From the NCBI RefSeq assembly GCF_009498525.1, contig NZ_QSNT01000001.1, positions 549,032 to 613,031 on the forward strand: a stretch of DNA of 64,000 nucleotides. Reading direction: 5' to 3'. Shown in pieces: positions 43,007-51,892 of this stretch (position 1 is its first letter; each line of letters begins with the position of its first letter). The notes beneath the pieces are model-generated. The model saw only the letters and a list, made by a program, of their open reading frames with translations, was not told the DNA's origin and did no database searches. This DNA comes from Rhizobium sp. ICMP 5592. Its GTDB lineage: Bacteria; Pseudomonadota; Alphaproteobacteria; Rhizobiales; Rhizobiaceae. Made by a program: the position numbers and the translations under genes.

Positions 43007-44602
43007 ATGAAGATGGGTTCCAATAGTTTGCGCCTTGCAGCGCTGTTCCTCGGCACAGCCATGACGCTGCCGCTGACCTCGGTTGCGGCTTCGGCGGCCG
43101 ACAAGGTGTCGATCGCCGTCAATACGATGCAGATCTTCAGTTCGCTCGACCCGGCGAAGGTCACCGACTATACCGGCTACATGGCCATCGTGAACATGTA
43201 TGACGGCCTGACGACGGTGAGCCCTTCGGGCGAGATCGTGCCCCATCTGGCAAAATCATGGGAAACCTCGCCGGACGGCCTGACTTACACTTTCCATCTG
43301 CGCGACGACGCCAAATTCCAGGACGGCACAGCGCTCAAGGCCTCCGACTTCGTCTGGTCGATCCGGCGTCTGCTCGGCATCAACAAAGGGCCGTCGAACC
43401 TCGTCGTCAGCCTTGTGAAGCCCGAAAACATCACCGCGCCCGACGATACCACCGTCGTCATCAAGCTCGACCGTCAGTTCTCGCCCTTCATGGCGGTGAC
43501 GCCGCTGATGATGGCGCTCAACGAGAAGCTCATCGAGGCGAATACGAAGCCGGACGACAAATGGGGCGAAGCCTATGTCGGCGAGCATTCGGCAGGCTCG
43601 GGGCCTTACAAGCTCGTCAGCTACAACCGTTCGGCCGACATGGTGATTGCGCGTAACCCTGACTATTTCCTCGGCTGGACCAAGGGCACGCCGATCGACG
43701 AAGTGCGCTTCATCCAGACGAGCGATGACGCCACGGTCAAGGCCCTGGCCGAGAAGGGTGATCTGGGCCTTTCCTCGCACGGTATGGGCAACGACACCTA
43801 TGAAACAATCGGCAAGATGCCGAACTACAAGCTGATCCAGACCGGCACGGCCGGCGGCTTCGTGATCAAGCTGAACTCCAAGGTCTATCCGACCGATGAT
43901 GTCCATGTGCGGCGTGCGATCGCCTATGCGACTGACTACAAGACCATTCAGGAGGCGATCTATCCGGGCTTCGACATGACCGGCCCGCTTTCGACCGCAT
44001 TCAAGGATGCCCATAACGACGATATCCAGCCGGGTGTCTTCGATCTCGAGAAGGCCAAGGAAGAGCTTGCCAAGTCGAAATATGCGGGCCAGAAGATCAC
44101 GCTGGTCAACAGCTATGTCGCCTCGCTCGCCTTCGAGGCGGATGTGGCGCTGCTGATGCAGGCAAATCTTGAACAGATCGGCATCACGCTCGACATCAAG
44201 CCCGAGCCGTGGAACCGTATCGTCGAGCTCTCCTCCAAGCCGGAAACGACGCCCGCTTCGACGCAGGTCAACATCTCGCCCAACTATCCCTCGCCCGACG
44301 CGATATTCTACAACCAGTATCACTCCAAGGCTTCGGGCACCTGGATGTCGATGGAATGGCTGCAGAATCCGGAGGTCGATGCGCTGATCGACAAGGCGCG
44401 GGCGACCACCGACGTCAAGGAACAGAACGCGGCCTACAAGGAGCTTCAGGTGAAGCTCTTCGATCTGCAGCCGGACGTTTGGGCCGTCTCGCCGAACCGC
44501 CGTTATGCCGCGAACAAATGCTTGCAGGGCTACGAATTCATCCCGATGCAAAGCTGGGACCTGAACTTCTCGAACTTCCATTGGGACTGCAAGGCGAACT
44601 GA
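43007..44602 (+). CDS. Peptide-type ABC transporter substrate-binding protein (SBP_bac_5)
   Basis: A 531-residue cluster C binding protein with a signal peptide (about residues 1-30, ending VAASAAD) and family motifs such as YTFHLRDDAKFQDG. It has no importer membrane genes of its own nearby downstream, so it almost certainly serves the permeases and fused ATPase at 36701-40260. It sits at the centre of the mirror set HyuA-DUF917-SBP-DUF917-HyuA. Confidence 0.9.
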   Translation: MKMGSNSLRLAALFLGTAMTLPLTSVAASAADKVSIAVNTMQIFSSLDPAKVTDYTGYMAIVNMYDGLTTVSPSGEIVPHLAKSWETSPDGLTYTFHLRDDAKFQDGTALKASDFVWSIRRLLGINKGPSNLVVSLVKPENITAPDDTTVVIKLDRQFSPFMAVTPLMMALNEKLIEANTKPDDKWGEAYVGEHSAGSGPYKLVSYNRSADMVIARNPDYFLGWTKGTPIDEVRFIQTSDDATVKALAEKGDLGLSSHGMGNDTYETIGKMPNYKLIQTGTAGGFVIKLNSKVYPTDDVHVRRAIAYATDYKTIQEAIYPGFDMTGPLSTAFKDAHNDDIQPGVFDLEKAKEELAKSKYAGQKITLVNSYVASLAFEADVALLMQANLEQIGITLDIKPEPWNRIVELSSKPETTPASTQVNISPNYPSPDAIFYNQYHSKASGTWMSMEWLQNPEVDALIDKARATTDVKEQNAAYKELQVKLFDLQPDVWAVSPNRRYAANKCLQGYEFIPMQSWDLNFSNFHWDCKAN

Positions 44603-44630
44603 TCCTCGCATTCCAGACCAGACAAGTAGA

Positions 44631-44652
44631 CCCGGCCCCGTTTGGGGTCGGG
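44631..44652 (+). terminator. Intercistronic hairpin after binding-protein gene
   Basis: Nine-base stem CCCGGCCCC / GGGGTCGGG with one G-U pair and a four-base loop, 28 bases after the stop. No T-run. Probably stabilises the binding-protein message or attenuates downstream expression. Confidence 0.5.
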
Positions 44653-44675
44653 AACGCTATTGCCGAAGGTGACAT

Positions 44676-45752
44676 ATGCTTCAGGAATTTTCCGAAGACG
44701 ACATCGAGCCGCTTGCAACGGGTGCCTGGATTCTGGGGACCGGGGGCGGCGGCAATCCCTATATCTCGACGCTGAACCTCCGCCGGCTCTATGCCGAAGG
44801 CCGGCGGGTTCAGGTGATGGACCCGATGGCGCTCGACGACGACGACATGGTTGCCGTCGTCTCGAAGATGGGCGCGCCGCTGGTCGGACAGGAGCGGCTG
44901 GGCGATCCCGTTCATCTCGCCCGCGCGGTCGAGGTCATGGAGGATTACCTCGGCAAGCCTTTCCGCGCGATCATGAGCGTCGAGATCGGCGGTTCGAACG
45001 CGCTGTCCTCTTTCCTCGCCGCCGCCATGCTCGGCCGGCCGGTCGTCAACGCCGATGCGATGGGCCGCGCCTATCCGGAGGCGCAGATGACCTCCTTTGC
45101 CATCGGCAATCTGCCGATGTTCCCGCTTTCATTGGTCGATGTGCGCGAAAACGAAGTCATCGTCACCCGCGCGGCGTCGTGGAAATGGATGGAGCGGATT
45201 TCGCGCAAGATCTGCACCGAGGTTGGCTCGACCGCCGCCACCTGCAAGGCGCCCCGCACCGGCCGAGAGGTCAAGGAGTGGGGCATTCACTATACGATCA
45301 CCAAGGCGACCGAGCTTGGCCGGGCCGTGATCGAGGCGCGTGCGCGCCATGACGATCCGGTGAAGGCGGTTCTCGACCACGAGGGCGGCAAGCAGCTGTT
45401 CCGCGGTAAGGTGATCGACGTCGCGCGCGAGACCACCGGCGGTTTCTTAAGAGGCCGCACGGTGATCGAAGGCATCGACACGGACAAGGGTGCGCGCATG
45501 GAGTTGGCGTTCCAGAACGAATGGGCGGTTGCCTTCCGCGATGGCGAGCCCGTTGCGATGACGCCGGATCTGCTGTGCCTTCTCGACACTATTTCGGGCG
45601 GTGCCATCGGGACGGAATCGGTGCGATACGGCCAGCGTGTGACGGTCGTGGCCCTGCCTGCGCCGAAACTCCTGACCTCGCCTGCGGGCATTGCCGCCGT
45701 CGGGCCTCGCGCTTTTGGTTATGACATTGATTTCAGATCGGTATTCGCATGA
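44676..45752 (+). CDS. DUF917-family protein (S-methyl-thiohydantoin desulfurase-like domain), copy 2
   Basis: A 358-residue protein with ILGTGGGGNPY near residue 17 and EIGGSNALSSF, NADAMGRAYPEAQM as in copy 1. It starts at 44676, after the hairpin that follows the binding-protein gene. Its stop overlaps the HyuA copy 2 start (ATGA). Paralogous to 41827-42960 but clearly diverged, so the two likely act on different substrates or stages. Confidence 0.82.
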   Translation: MLQEFSEDDIEPLATGAWILGTGGGGNPYISTLNLRRLYAEGRRVQVMDPMALDDDDMVAVVSKMGAPLVGQERLGDPVHLARAVEVMEDYLGKPFRAIMSVEIGGSNALSSFLAAAMLGRPVVNADAMGRAYPEAQMTSFAIGNLPMFPLSLVDVRENEVIVTRAASWKWMERISRKICTEVGSTAATCKAPRTGREVKEWGIHYTITKATELGRAVIEARARHDDPVKAVLDHEGGKQLFRGKVIDVARETTGGFLRGRTVIEGIDTDKGARMELAFQNEWAVAFRDGEPVAMTPDLLCLLDTISGGAIGTESVRYGQRVTVVALPAPKLLTSPAGIAAVGPRAFGYDIDFRSVFA

Positions 45753-47287
45753 AGCGCATCGGTATTGACGTTGGCGGCACCAATACGGATGCGGTCCTGA
45801 TCGACGGTGAAACCATCATCGCCTCGATCAAGGTTCCCACCACACAGGATGTGATGTCGGGCGTGAAGACGGCTTTGAGCCATGTGGCGGGGCAGGCGGG
45901 AGGAACCGGCCGCCCCATCGACGCGGTGATGATCGGCACGACGCATTTCACGAATGCGGTGGTCGAGCGCGCGCGTCTGGAGCGCGTCGCGGCGATCCGC
46001 ATCGCTTTGCCCACCGGCGCATCGCTGCCGCCGATGTGCGACTGGCCGGAGGATCTGCGTACTGCGGTCGATCCGCTTGTCTTCATGGTGCATGGCGGCC
46101 ACGAATATGACGGCAGCTTGCTGGTGCCGATGATCCCCGACGAGATCCGCGACGCGGCGATGAAGATCCGCGACGCCGGCATCACCTCGGTCGCGATTTC
46201 GGCCACCTTCTCGCCGCTGACGACCGAATGCGAAGTGAGGGCGGCCGAAATCGTCCGCTCGGTGATCCCGGATGCGCGGATCACGCTGTCGCATACGCTC
46301 GGCCGGATCGGACTGCTGGAACGCGAGAATGTCGCGCTTCTGAATGCGGCGCTGCAATCCCTCGGCAAGACGACGGTGCAGGCTTTTTCGGATGCGCTGC
46401 GCGAGGCGGGCTTGGCAGCGCCTTTCTATCTGACGCAAAACGACGGCACCGTCGCGCTTGCCGATGTGGCAGCGGCAAACCCGGTCCATAGTTTCGCCTC
46501 CGGCCCGACGAACTCGATGCGTGGCGCGGCTTTCCTGACCGGGCTCATGGATGCCATGGTCGTTGATGTCGGCGGCACCACCTCGGACATCGGCTGCCTT
46601 GTCGGCGGTTTTCCGCGCGAGGCGAACAACATCGTCCACATCGGCGGGGTACGCACGCTGTTCCGCATGCCTGACCTCTTGCCGATTGCGCTTGGCGGCG
46701 GAACGATCATCGATCCGGAAACCGGCAAGATCGGCCCGCGTTCGGTCGGCTATCGCATCTTGACCGAAGCCCGCGTCTTCGGCGGCAACACGCTGACCAC
46801 GTCAGACGTCGCCGTCGCGGCGGGACTGATCGAGATGGGTGACAGGGATCGCGTGAAGGATCTCGATTCAACCTTCGTCAAGACGAGCCTCAACCGTATT
46901 CGCGATATGGTGACGGACAGCTTCGATCAAATGAAGACCTCGGCGGAAGACGTGCCGCTGATTGCGGTGGGCGGCGGAGCCTTCCTGATCCCGGATAAGA
47001 TCGCCGGAGCTTCCGAAGTTCTTCGTGTCGAGAATGCCGGTGTGGCGAATGCGCTGGGTGCTGCGATGGCGCAGGTCTCCGGCGAAGTCGATCAGGTGTT
47101 CTCGGGACTGAGCCGCGACGAGGCGCTGGCAAAAGCCGAGGACGGCGCGCGAGACGCCGCCGTCGCTTCCGGCGCGAGCCGTGCAAGCCTCAAGACGCTT
47201 GAGGTCGAGGATATCCCGATCGCCTATCTGCCGGGCGGCGCGCGCCGCGTGCGCGTGCGGGTGATCGGCGACATCGCGTTCAGTTAA
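45749..47287 (+). CDS. Hydantoinase/oxoprolinase-family protein (HyuA-like), copy 2
   Basis: A 512-residue paralogue of 40278-41834, sharing GIDVGGTNTDAV, VMIGTTHFTNAV, FASGPTNSMRGAAFLTG and VDVGGTTSD. The stretch between the motifs differs widely. ATG at 45749 overlaps the DUF917 stop. It likely forms a functional pair with copy 2 of DUF917. No HyuB partner is present for either copy. Confidence 0.85.
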   Translation: MKRIGIDVGGTNTDAVLIDGETIIASIKVPTTQDVMSGVKTALSHVAGQAGGTGRPIDAVMIGTTHFTNAVVERARLERVAAIRIALPTGASLPPMCDWPEDLRTAVDPLVFMVHGGHEYDGSLLVPMIPDEIRDAAMKIRDAGITSVAISATFSPLTTECEVRAAEIVRSVIPDARITLSHTLGRIGLLERENVALLNAALQSLGKTTVQAFSDALREAGLAAPFYLTQNDGTVALADVAAANPVHSFASGPTNSMRGAAFLTGLMDAMVVDVGGTTSDIGCLVGGFPREANNIVHIGGVRTLFRMPDLLPIALGGGTIIDPETGKIGPRSVGYRILTEARVFGGNTLTTSDVAVAAGLIEMGDRDRVKDLDSTFVKTSLNRIRDMVTDSFDQMKTSAEDVPLIAVGGGAFLIPDKIAGASEVLRVENAGVANALGAAMAQVSGEVDQVFSGLSRDEALAKAEDGARDAAVASGASRASLKTLEVEDIPIAYLPGGARRVRVRVIGDIAFS

Positions 47288-47372
47288 AACAAGTCGCTTG
47301 GCTTGGCGGCCGGGCGTTACCATGGGCGTGATAGGCGACCACGGTCCTGATGGCATGGAGTTGGAGCAGGAT

Positions 47373-48317
47373 ATGACGAGAATTGCACTTGCCATTCACG
47401 GCGGCTGCGGCGTGATGCCGGAAGACAGCATGACACCCGAAGAGTGGGAGGGGGCTCGTCATGACCTGGCCGCGGCGCTGCGGGCGGGTTATGCGCGGCT
47501 CAAGGCCGGCGCTCGGGCGGTTGATGCGGTCGAGGCGGCTGTCGTCGTGATGGAAGACAGCCCGCATTTCAATGCCGGTCACGGTGCGGCACTCAATGAA
47601 AACGGTCTGCACGAGCTTGACGCTTCGATCATGGATGGCGCGACGCTGGAAGCCGGCGCCATCAGCGCGTCGCAGGCGATCCGCAATCCGATAAAGGCGG
47701 CGCGCGCGCTGATGGAGGATGGCCGCGCCGTCTTCCTGACCGGCCCGGCAGCCGATCGTTTCGCCGAGGCGAAGGGCCTCGACGTCAAGCCGCAATCCTA
47801 TTTTACCAAACAAAAGCAGGTCGCGGCCCTGGCGGCGATGAAGGCCCATGCGGCCGCGGGCACCGAAGGAACCGAAAACGAGAAGCATGGCACGGTCGGT
47901 GCCGTTGCGCTCGATGCGGACGGGCATCTTGCCGCCGCCACCTCGACCGGCGGCTACAACAACAAGCCCGAAGGGCGCGTGGGCGACAGCCCGGTCATCG
48001 GGGCGGGCACCTATGCGCGCGATGGTGTCTGCGCGGTCTCGGGCACCGGCAAGGGCGAGTTTTTCATCCGCTATGTGGTCGGGCATGAAATCGCATCCCG
48101 CGTGGCCTATCTGAAGCAGGATCTCGCAAGCGCTGCGGATGGCGTTGTCAATCGCGATCTCGCGCCCTATCACATCGGGGCGGGGCTGGTGGCCATCGAT
48201 GCCGCGGGCGAGGTCGTCGCTCCCTACAACACGCTGGGAATGTTCCGGGGCTGGGTAACGCTTGAGGGTCGGGCCTTCGTCGCCACCCATGAGAAAATCT
48301 ACGAGGTCACGCTGTGA
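47373..48317 (+). CDS. Isoaspartyl peptidase/L-asparaginase family (plant-type, IaaA-like)
   Basis: A 314-residue N-terminal-nucleophile hydrolase. The precursor should self-cleave before Thr174 (HGTVGAV), giving alpha and beta chains; the substrate motif GDSPVIGAGTYA is intact. ATG at 47373 follows GGAGCAGG; an in-frame extension to 47298 has no family similarity. It removes isoaspartyl residues from dipeptides or hydrolyses asparagine, fitting a transporter of peptides or amide-rich compounds. The stop overlaps the next gene's first possible GTG. Confidence 0.9.
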   Translation: MTRIALAIHGGCGVMPEDSMTPEEWEGARHDLAAALRAGYARLKAGARAVDAVEAAVVVMEDSPHFNAGHGAALNENGLHELDASIMDGATLEAGAISASQAIRNPIKAARALMEDGRAVFLTGPAADRFAEAKGLDVKPQSYFTKQKQVAALAAMKAHAAAGTEGTENEKHGTVGAVALDADGHLAAATSTGGYNNKPEGRVGDSPVIGAGTYARDGVCAVSGTGKGEFFIRYVVGHEIASRVAYLKQDLASAADGVVNRDLAPYHIGAGLVAIDAAGEVVAPYNTLGMFRGWVTLEGRAFVATHEKIYEVTL

Positions 48318-48328
48318 CGGAGGCAAAC

Positions 48329-49323
48329 ATGAGCGAAGATCCGATCCATATCCCGGTATTCGACGGGCATAACGATATCCTGTCGCGCTTGATGGGCGAA
48401 GGGCGGGTGGGAGCGGAGGCACGCTTCCTGAACGGGCAGGAGGGCGTGCACATCGACCTTCCACGCGCAAGGCAAGGCGGCCTCGTTGGCGGACTTTGCG
48501 CCGTCTATGTCCCCGGGACCGGCAAGGCGCTGGACGCCAATGGCGACCTGCCGCGCTCCTGCGCCGGATCGAGGCGCAGTCGGAAGGCGCTTTCACGGTC
48601 TGTACGTCGGTCGCGGAAATCCGCACGGCAATCGAATACGGCAGTTTCGCCGCCGTCTTCCATATCGAGGGAATTGAGGCTGTCGGGCCGGATCTCGATC
48701 TTCTCTATGTGCTCCATGCGGCGGGCCTGCGGACGCTCGGCCCAGTCTGGAGCCGCCCGAACATCTTCGCGCATGGCGTACCCTTCCGCTTCGGCCATGG
48801 TCCCGACATCGGACCTGGATTGACCGAAGCCGGTCGTGACCTGATCCGGCTATGCAACCGGCTGAAGATCATGATCGATCTTTCGCACATGAACGATGCC
48901 GGGTTCTGGGATGTCGCGAAAATCTCGGATGCGCCGCTCGTCGCTTCGCATTCGAACGCCTTCGCGATTTGCGCTCACACCCGCAACGCGACCGACCGAC
49001 AGCTCGATGCGATCCGCGAGACGGGTGGTCTCATCGGGCTGAATTTCGGCGTCAAGTTTCTCCACCCCGAAGGCAAGGCCGATGCCGAGACGGATATTTC
49101 GGTGATGGTGCGCCACATCGACTATCTGGTCGAAAAGGTGGGTATCGACCATGTTGCATTGGGATCGGATTTCGACGGCACGTTGATCTCGAACAGGATC
49201 GGGGACGTTACCGGCTTGCCGCGCCTGCTCGGTGCGCTGCAGGTGGCCGGTTACGACGATGAGGCGCTAACGAAGATCGCACATGGCAACTGGCTTTCGC
49301 TGCTGGAACGCACTTGGGGTTGA
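48329..49323 (+). pseudogene. Membrane dipeptidase (renal dipeptidase family), single frameshift
   Basis: Two frames together make one dipeptidase. The first (from ATG 48329, ACGGAGG upstream) has the metal motif FDGHND; the second has HIEG, SHSNA and GSDFDG, all metal ligands of the family. The frame changes at about 48551-48553, where loss of one base explains the break (DLP then ALLRRIEAQ). All other residues look functional. Either a recent pseudogene or a sequence error; a full-length protein would be about 330 residues and would cleave dipeptides in the cytoplasm or periplasm. Confidence 0.82.
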
Positions 49324-49439
49324 TGCCGCTAATTTGCCCGGATGGGCCGGGGTGAATGGAGTAACCGCCTCTCTTGAACGACATCGAAATTGCAAACGTC
49401 TTCGACGCCCGGCATCCGCATCTTTATCGCTCCGCGTTT

Positions 49440-49470
49440 TTCCTATAGGGTTGTATAGTTCCGATAGGAA
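49440..49470. promoter_or_regulatory. Candidate XRE operator pair upstream of regulator
   Basis: TTCCTATAGGG (49440-49450) and TTCCGATAGGAA (49459-49470) are near-palindromes sharing TTCC-N-ATAGG. A related site, TCCGCATAGGAA, lies at 50172-50183 upstream of the importer. They probably bind the XRE-cupin protein. Confidence 0.45.
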
Positions 49471-49515
49471 ACCAAGTTGAATGCCGATAAAGTTCGCGCA
49501 AGCAGGGAGGTGAGC

Positions 49516-50118
49516 ATGCTGGATGCCGTAACGGAAGAGCGTGACGAAATGGACCTCGGCAAGCGGGTGCGGGCGCTGCGGGCCAATATCGACATGACCA
49601 TCAAGGAAGTGTCGCTGCGCTCGGGAATGTCCGCTTCGGCGATTTCCAAGATCGAGAACAATCAACTTTCGCCGACCTACGAGAACATCATCAAGCTCGC
49701 ACGAGGGCTGGGAGTGGATATTTCGGAGCTTTTCTCCGATCCCAGCAAGCAAATGCCGCGCGGCCGCCGGTCGTTCACCCGCAAGGGTCAGGGCAAGATT
49801 ATCAATACAAAACAGTATATTTACGAGATGCTTTGCACCGATCTCATCGGCAAGAAGATGATGCCGTTGAAGGCGACGCTCAAGGCTCACGAGATTCGCG
49901 ACTTCGGCAAGCTCATTGCCCATGTCGGCGAGGAAGTCGTCATCGTGCTCAGCGGTCGCGTCGAGCTGCGGACCGAATTCTACGAGCCGCTCATTCTGGA
50001 AGAGGGCGACTGCGCCTATTTCGACAGCACCATGGGGCATGCCTGCCTTGCCGCCGGCGACGGCGATGCCGAACTATTCTGGGTTTGCTCCAGCAACGAA
50101 GTTCTCGGGCTATCCTAG
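49516..50118 (+). CDS. XRE-family regulator with C-terminal cupin domain
   Basis: A 200-residue regulator: helix-turn-helix at about residues 15-70 (MSASAISKIENNQLSPTYENI) and a cupin sensor from about 125 to 190. ATG at 49516 follows GGGAGG at 49505-49510; an in-frame TTG at 49477 has none. It is upstream of an amino-acid importer and amine-metabolism genes and probably represses them until a small effector binds the cupin. Related sites flank both its gene and the importer. Confidence 0.88.
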   Translation: MLDAVTEERDEMDLGKRVRALRANIDMTIKEVSLRSGMSASAISKIENNQLSPTYENIIKLARGLGVDISELFSDPSKQMPRGRRSFTRKGQGKIINTKQYIYEMLCTDLIGKKMMPLKATLKAHEIRDFGKLIAHVGEEVVIVLSGRVELRTEFYEPLILEEGDCAYFDSTMGHACLAAGDGDAELFWVCSSNEVLGLS

Positions 50119-50141
50119 CCGAAAGGGTAGGCACCACGCGC

Positions 50142-50170
50142 TTGACACATCGAAAGTGTGAGTATTGAAT
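50142..50170 (+). promoter_or_regulatory. Candidate promoter of importer operon
   Basis: TTGACA at 50142-50147 and TTGAAT at 50165-50170 with a 17-base spacer. The TTGAAT run leads into the XRE-like site TCCGCATAGGAA at 50172, so a repressor would block it. Confidence 0.45.
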
Positions 50171-50233
50171 ATCCGCATAGGAAATAAAAATTCTTTACGG
50201 AAACTAATATTATTGTTCGCGGATGAATATCCG
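50166..50233. promoter_or_regulatory. XRE-like site and ten-base direct repeat upstream of importer
   Basis: TGAATATCCG occurs at 50166-50175 and again at 50224-50233, 58 bases apart, and the first copy runs into TCCGCATAGGAA (50172-50183), the form also seen upstream of the XRE gene. The second copy lies 21 bases before the importer start codon. Confidence 0.45.
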
Positions 50234-50253
50234 ACTGTAATCAGGGGAAAGAC

Positions 50254-51126
50254 ATGTCCGAAGAAATCAATGGTCGCCGCGCGTTTCTGACGGCCGCGGC
50301 ATTGGGCGGTGGTGCCGCCGTTCTCGTTGGTGGCGCGAAGGCAGCTGTCGCGCAGACGGCAAGCGCGCCCGGCACGCTTCAGGCTATCCGCGACCGCGGC
50401 GAACTTCGCATCGCCGTGGCGCCGGGCGAGCCGTGGTTTTACAAGGATCAGCGCAGCGGCGAATGGTATGGGCTCGGCTGGGGCGTCGGCGTGGCGCTCG
50501 CCAAGGAATTGGGCATCAAGGCGACCCCGGTGGAAACCACATGGGGCACTGCGATCGCCGGCCTTCAGGCCGGCCAGTTCGATGTGATGTTCACCATGGA
50601 TGCGACGCCGCAGCGGGCGCTTGCCGCCGATTTTCCGGTCCAGCCGATGTTCTACTATGCGCAGGGCGTTCTTCTGAAGGACGGCGTCACTGTTACGACC
50701 TGGGAAGAGATGAACAAGCCGGAATTCAAGATCGGCGTCGTTCTCGGTACGTCTCCGGATCGCGATATCACTGTTCGTCTTCCAAAGGCGACTATCGAAC
50801 GCTTCCCCAGCGCCGACGAGACGGGTGCTGCCTTCGTTGCCGGCCGAATGGACGCGATTTCGCTGTTCCACCCGGCGCTCGTCATGCTGCAGTCCAAGGT
50901 CAAGCGCGGCTCGATCGTTCTGCCCGAGCCGATCCGTCAGTCGCCTTCGAGCGCCGGTGTTCCCAATCAGGCCGACAAGTCGTGGCGTGACTGGCTTGGT
51001 CTCTCGATGGATTATCTCTATCAGACCGGCCAGACGCAGAAGATTTTCGATGAGTATCTGACCTATCGCGGTATCGATGCCTCCAAGGTCCCGGCCATCA
51101 TGCGCGAGCGCTGGACCAAGGCCTGA
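50254..51126 (+). CDS. Amino-acid ABC transporter substrate-binding protein, Tat-type signal
   Basis: A 290-residue SBP_bac_3-type protein. Its N-terminus NGRRAFLTAAA is a twin-arginine signal followed by a hydrophobic run (residues about 8-32), so it is probably exported folded by Tat. It starts at 50254 with AGGGGAAA upstream. It heads a four-gene importer and lies under the XRE-cupin gene. Family members bind polar amino acids; ligand not readable. Confidence 0.9.
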   Translation: MSEEINGRRAFLTAAALGGGAAVLVGGAKAAVAQTASAPGTLQAIRDRGELRIAVAPGEPWFYKDQRSGEWYGLGWGVGVALAKELGIKATPVETTWGTAIAGLQAGQFDVMFTMDATPQRALAADFPVQPMFYYAQGVLLKDGVTVTTWEEMNKPEFKIGVVLGTSPDRDITVRLPKATIERFPSADETGAAFVAGRMDAISLFHPALVMLQSKVKRGSIVLPEPIRQSPSSAGVPNQADKSWRDWLGLSMDYLYQTGQTQKIFDEYLTYRGIDASKVPAIMRERWTKA

Positions 51127-51136
51127 GAAAAAATCG

Positions 51137-51168
51137 GAGAGGCGGGCCGCAAGCCCGCCTCTCTTTTT
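51137..51168 (+). terminator. Rho-independent terminator/attenuator after binding-protein gene
   Basis: Perfect 11-base stem GAGAGGCGGGC / GCCCGCCTCTC with five-base loop CGCAA, then TTTTT at 51164-51168. An A-tract before the stem makes it bidirectional in form. It lies inside an operon between the binding protein and its permeases, so it should let binding protein be made in excess. Confidence 0.85.
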
Positions 51169-51217
51169 CATGGCTTTTCTATCCTCGGCCGCGCATCGAC
51201 AGGGTGCGGAGATCATC

Positions 51218-51889
51218 ATGAACTACACTTGGGATTTCACGCCCATTCGCATGAATGCGGGGCTGCTGCTCGAAGGGCTCGGCAATACGCTGCTCCTGTC
51301 GGCGGCATCGATCGTTGCCGGGCTGTGTTTCGGCATTCTCCTGGCGCTGATGCGGCTCTCGTCGAACAGGCCGGTCTCGATCGTTGGCACGGCGATCATT
51401 GAATTCTATCGCAACACACCGCCGCTGGTGCATTTCTTCTGGTATTTCTACGGGCTGCCGATCCTGATCGGCGTCAGCCTCGATCCGTTTGTGGCGGCCT
51501 GGATTGCACTCTCCATTCAGTCGGGCGCCTTTTTCGCTGAGGTTTTCCGCGGCGGCATCGTCTCGATCGAGCGCGGCCAGTGGGAAGCCGCCCGAGCGCT
51601 TGGTATGCGCGGCGGCAGGATCATGCGCCGCATTATCCTGCCCCAGGCACTGCGCCGCATGATCCCACCGCTGATGGAGCGCTCGTTCGAACTGGTGAAG
51701 ACGACGTCGCTTGCCGCCACGCTTGCCTATGGCGATCTCGTCTATCAGGCGATGGTGGTGACGTCGCAGACCTACCGGCCGCTGGAAACCTATACGACTG
51801 TCGCGATCCTGTTTTTCAGCGTGCTCTTCGTCGCAAGCCTCGGCATGCGCGCCGTCGAAGCGCGTCTTGCGCGATATCACAAGAGGTAG
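51218..51889 (+). CDS. Amino-acid ABC transporter permease
   Basis: A 223-residue HisM-type permease with an EAA loop (QWEAARALGMRGGRIMRRIILP). ATG at 51218 follows GCGGAG; in-frame codons back to 51077 lie across the terminator and were rejected. It is the first permease after the terminator at 51137. Confidence 0.9.
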   Translation: MNYTWDFTPIRMNAGLLLEGLGNTLLLSAASIVAGLCFGILLALMRLSSNRPVSIVGTAIIEFYRNTPPLVHFFWYFYGLPILIGVSLDPFVAAWIALSIQSGAFFAEVFRGGIVSIERGQWEAARALGMRGGRIMRRIILPQALRRMIPPLMERSFELVKTTSLAATLAYGDLVYQAMVVTSQTYRPLETYTTVAILFFSVLFVASLGMRAVEARLARYHKR

Positions 51890-51892
51890 ACC

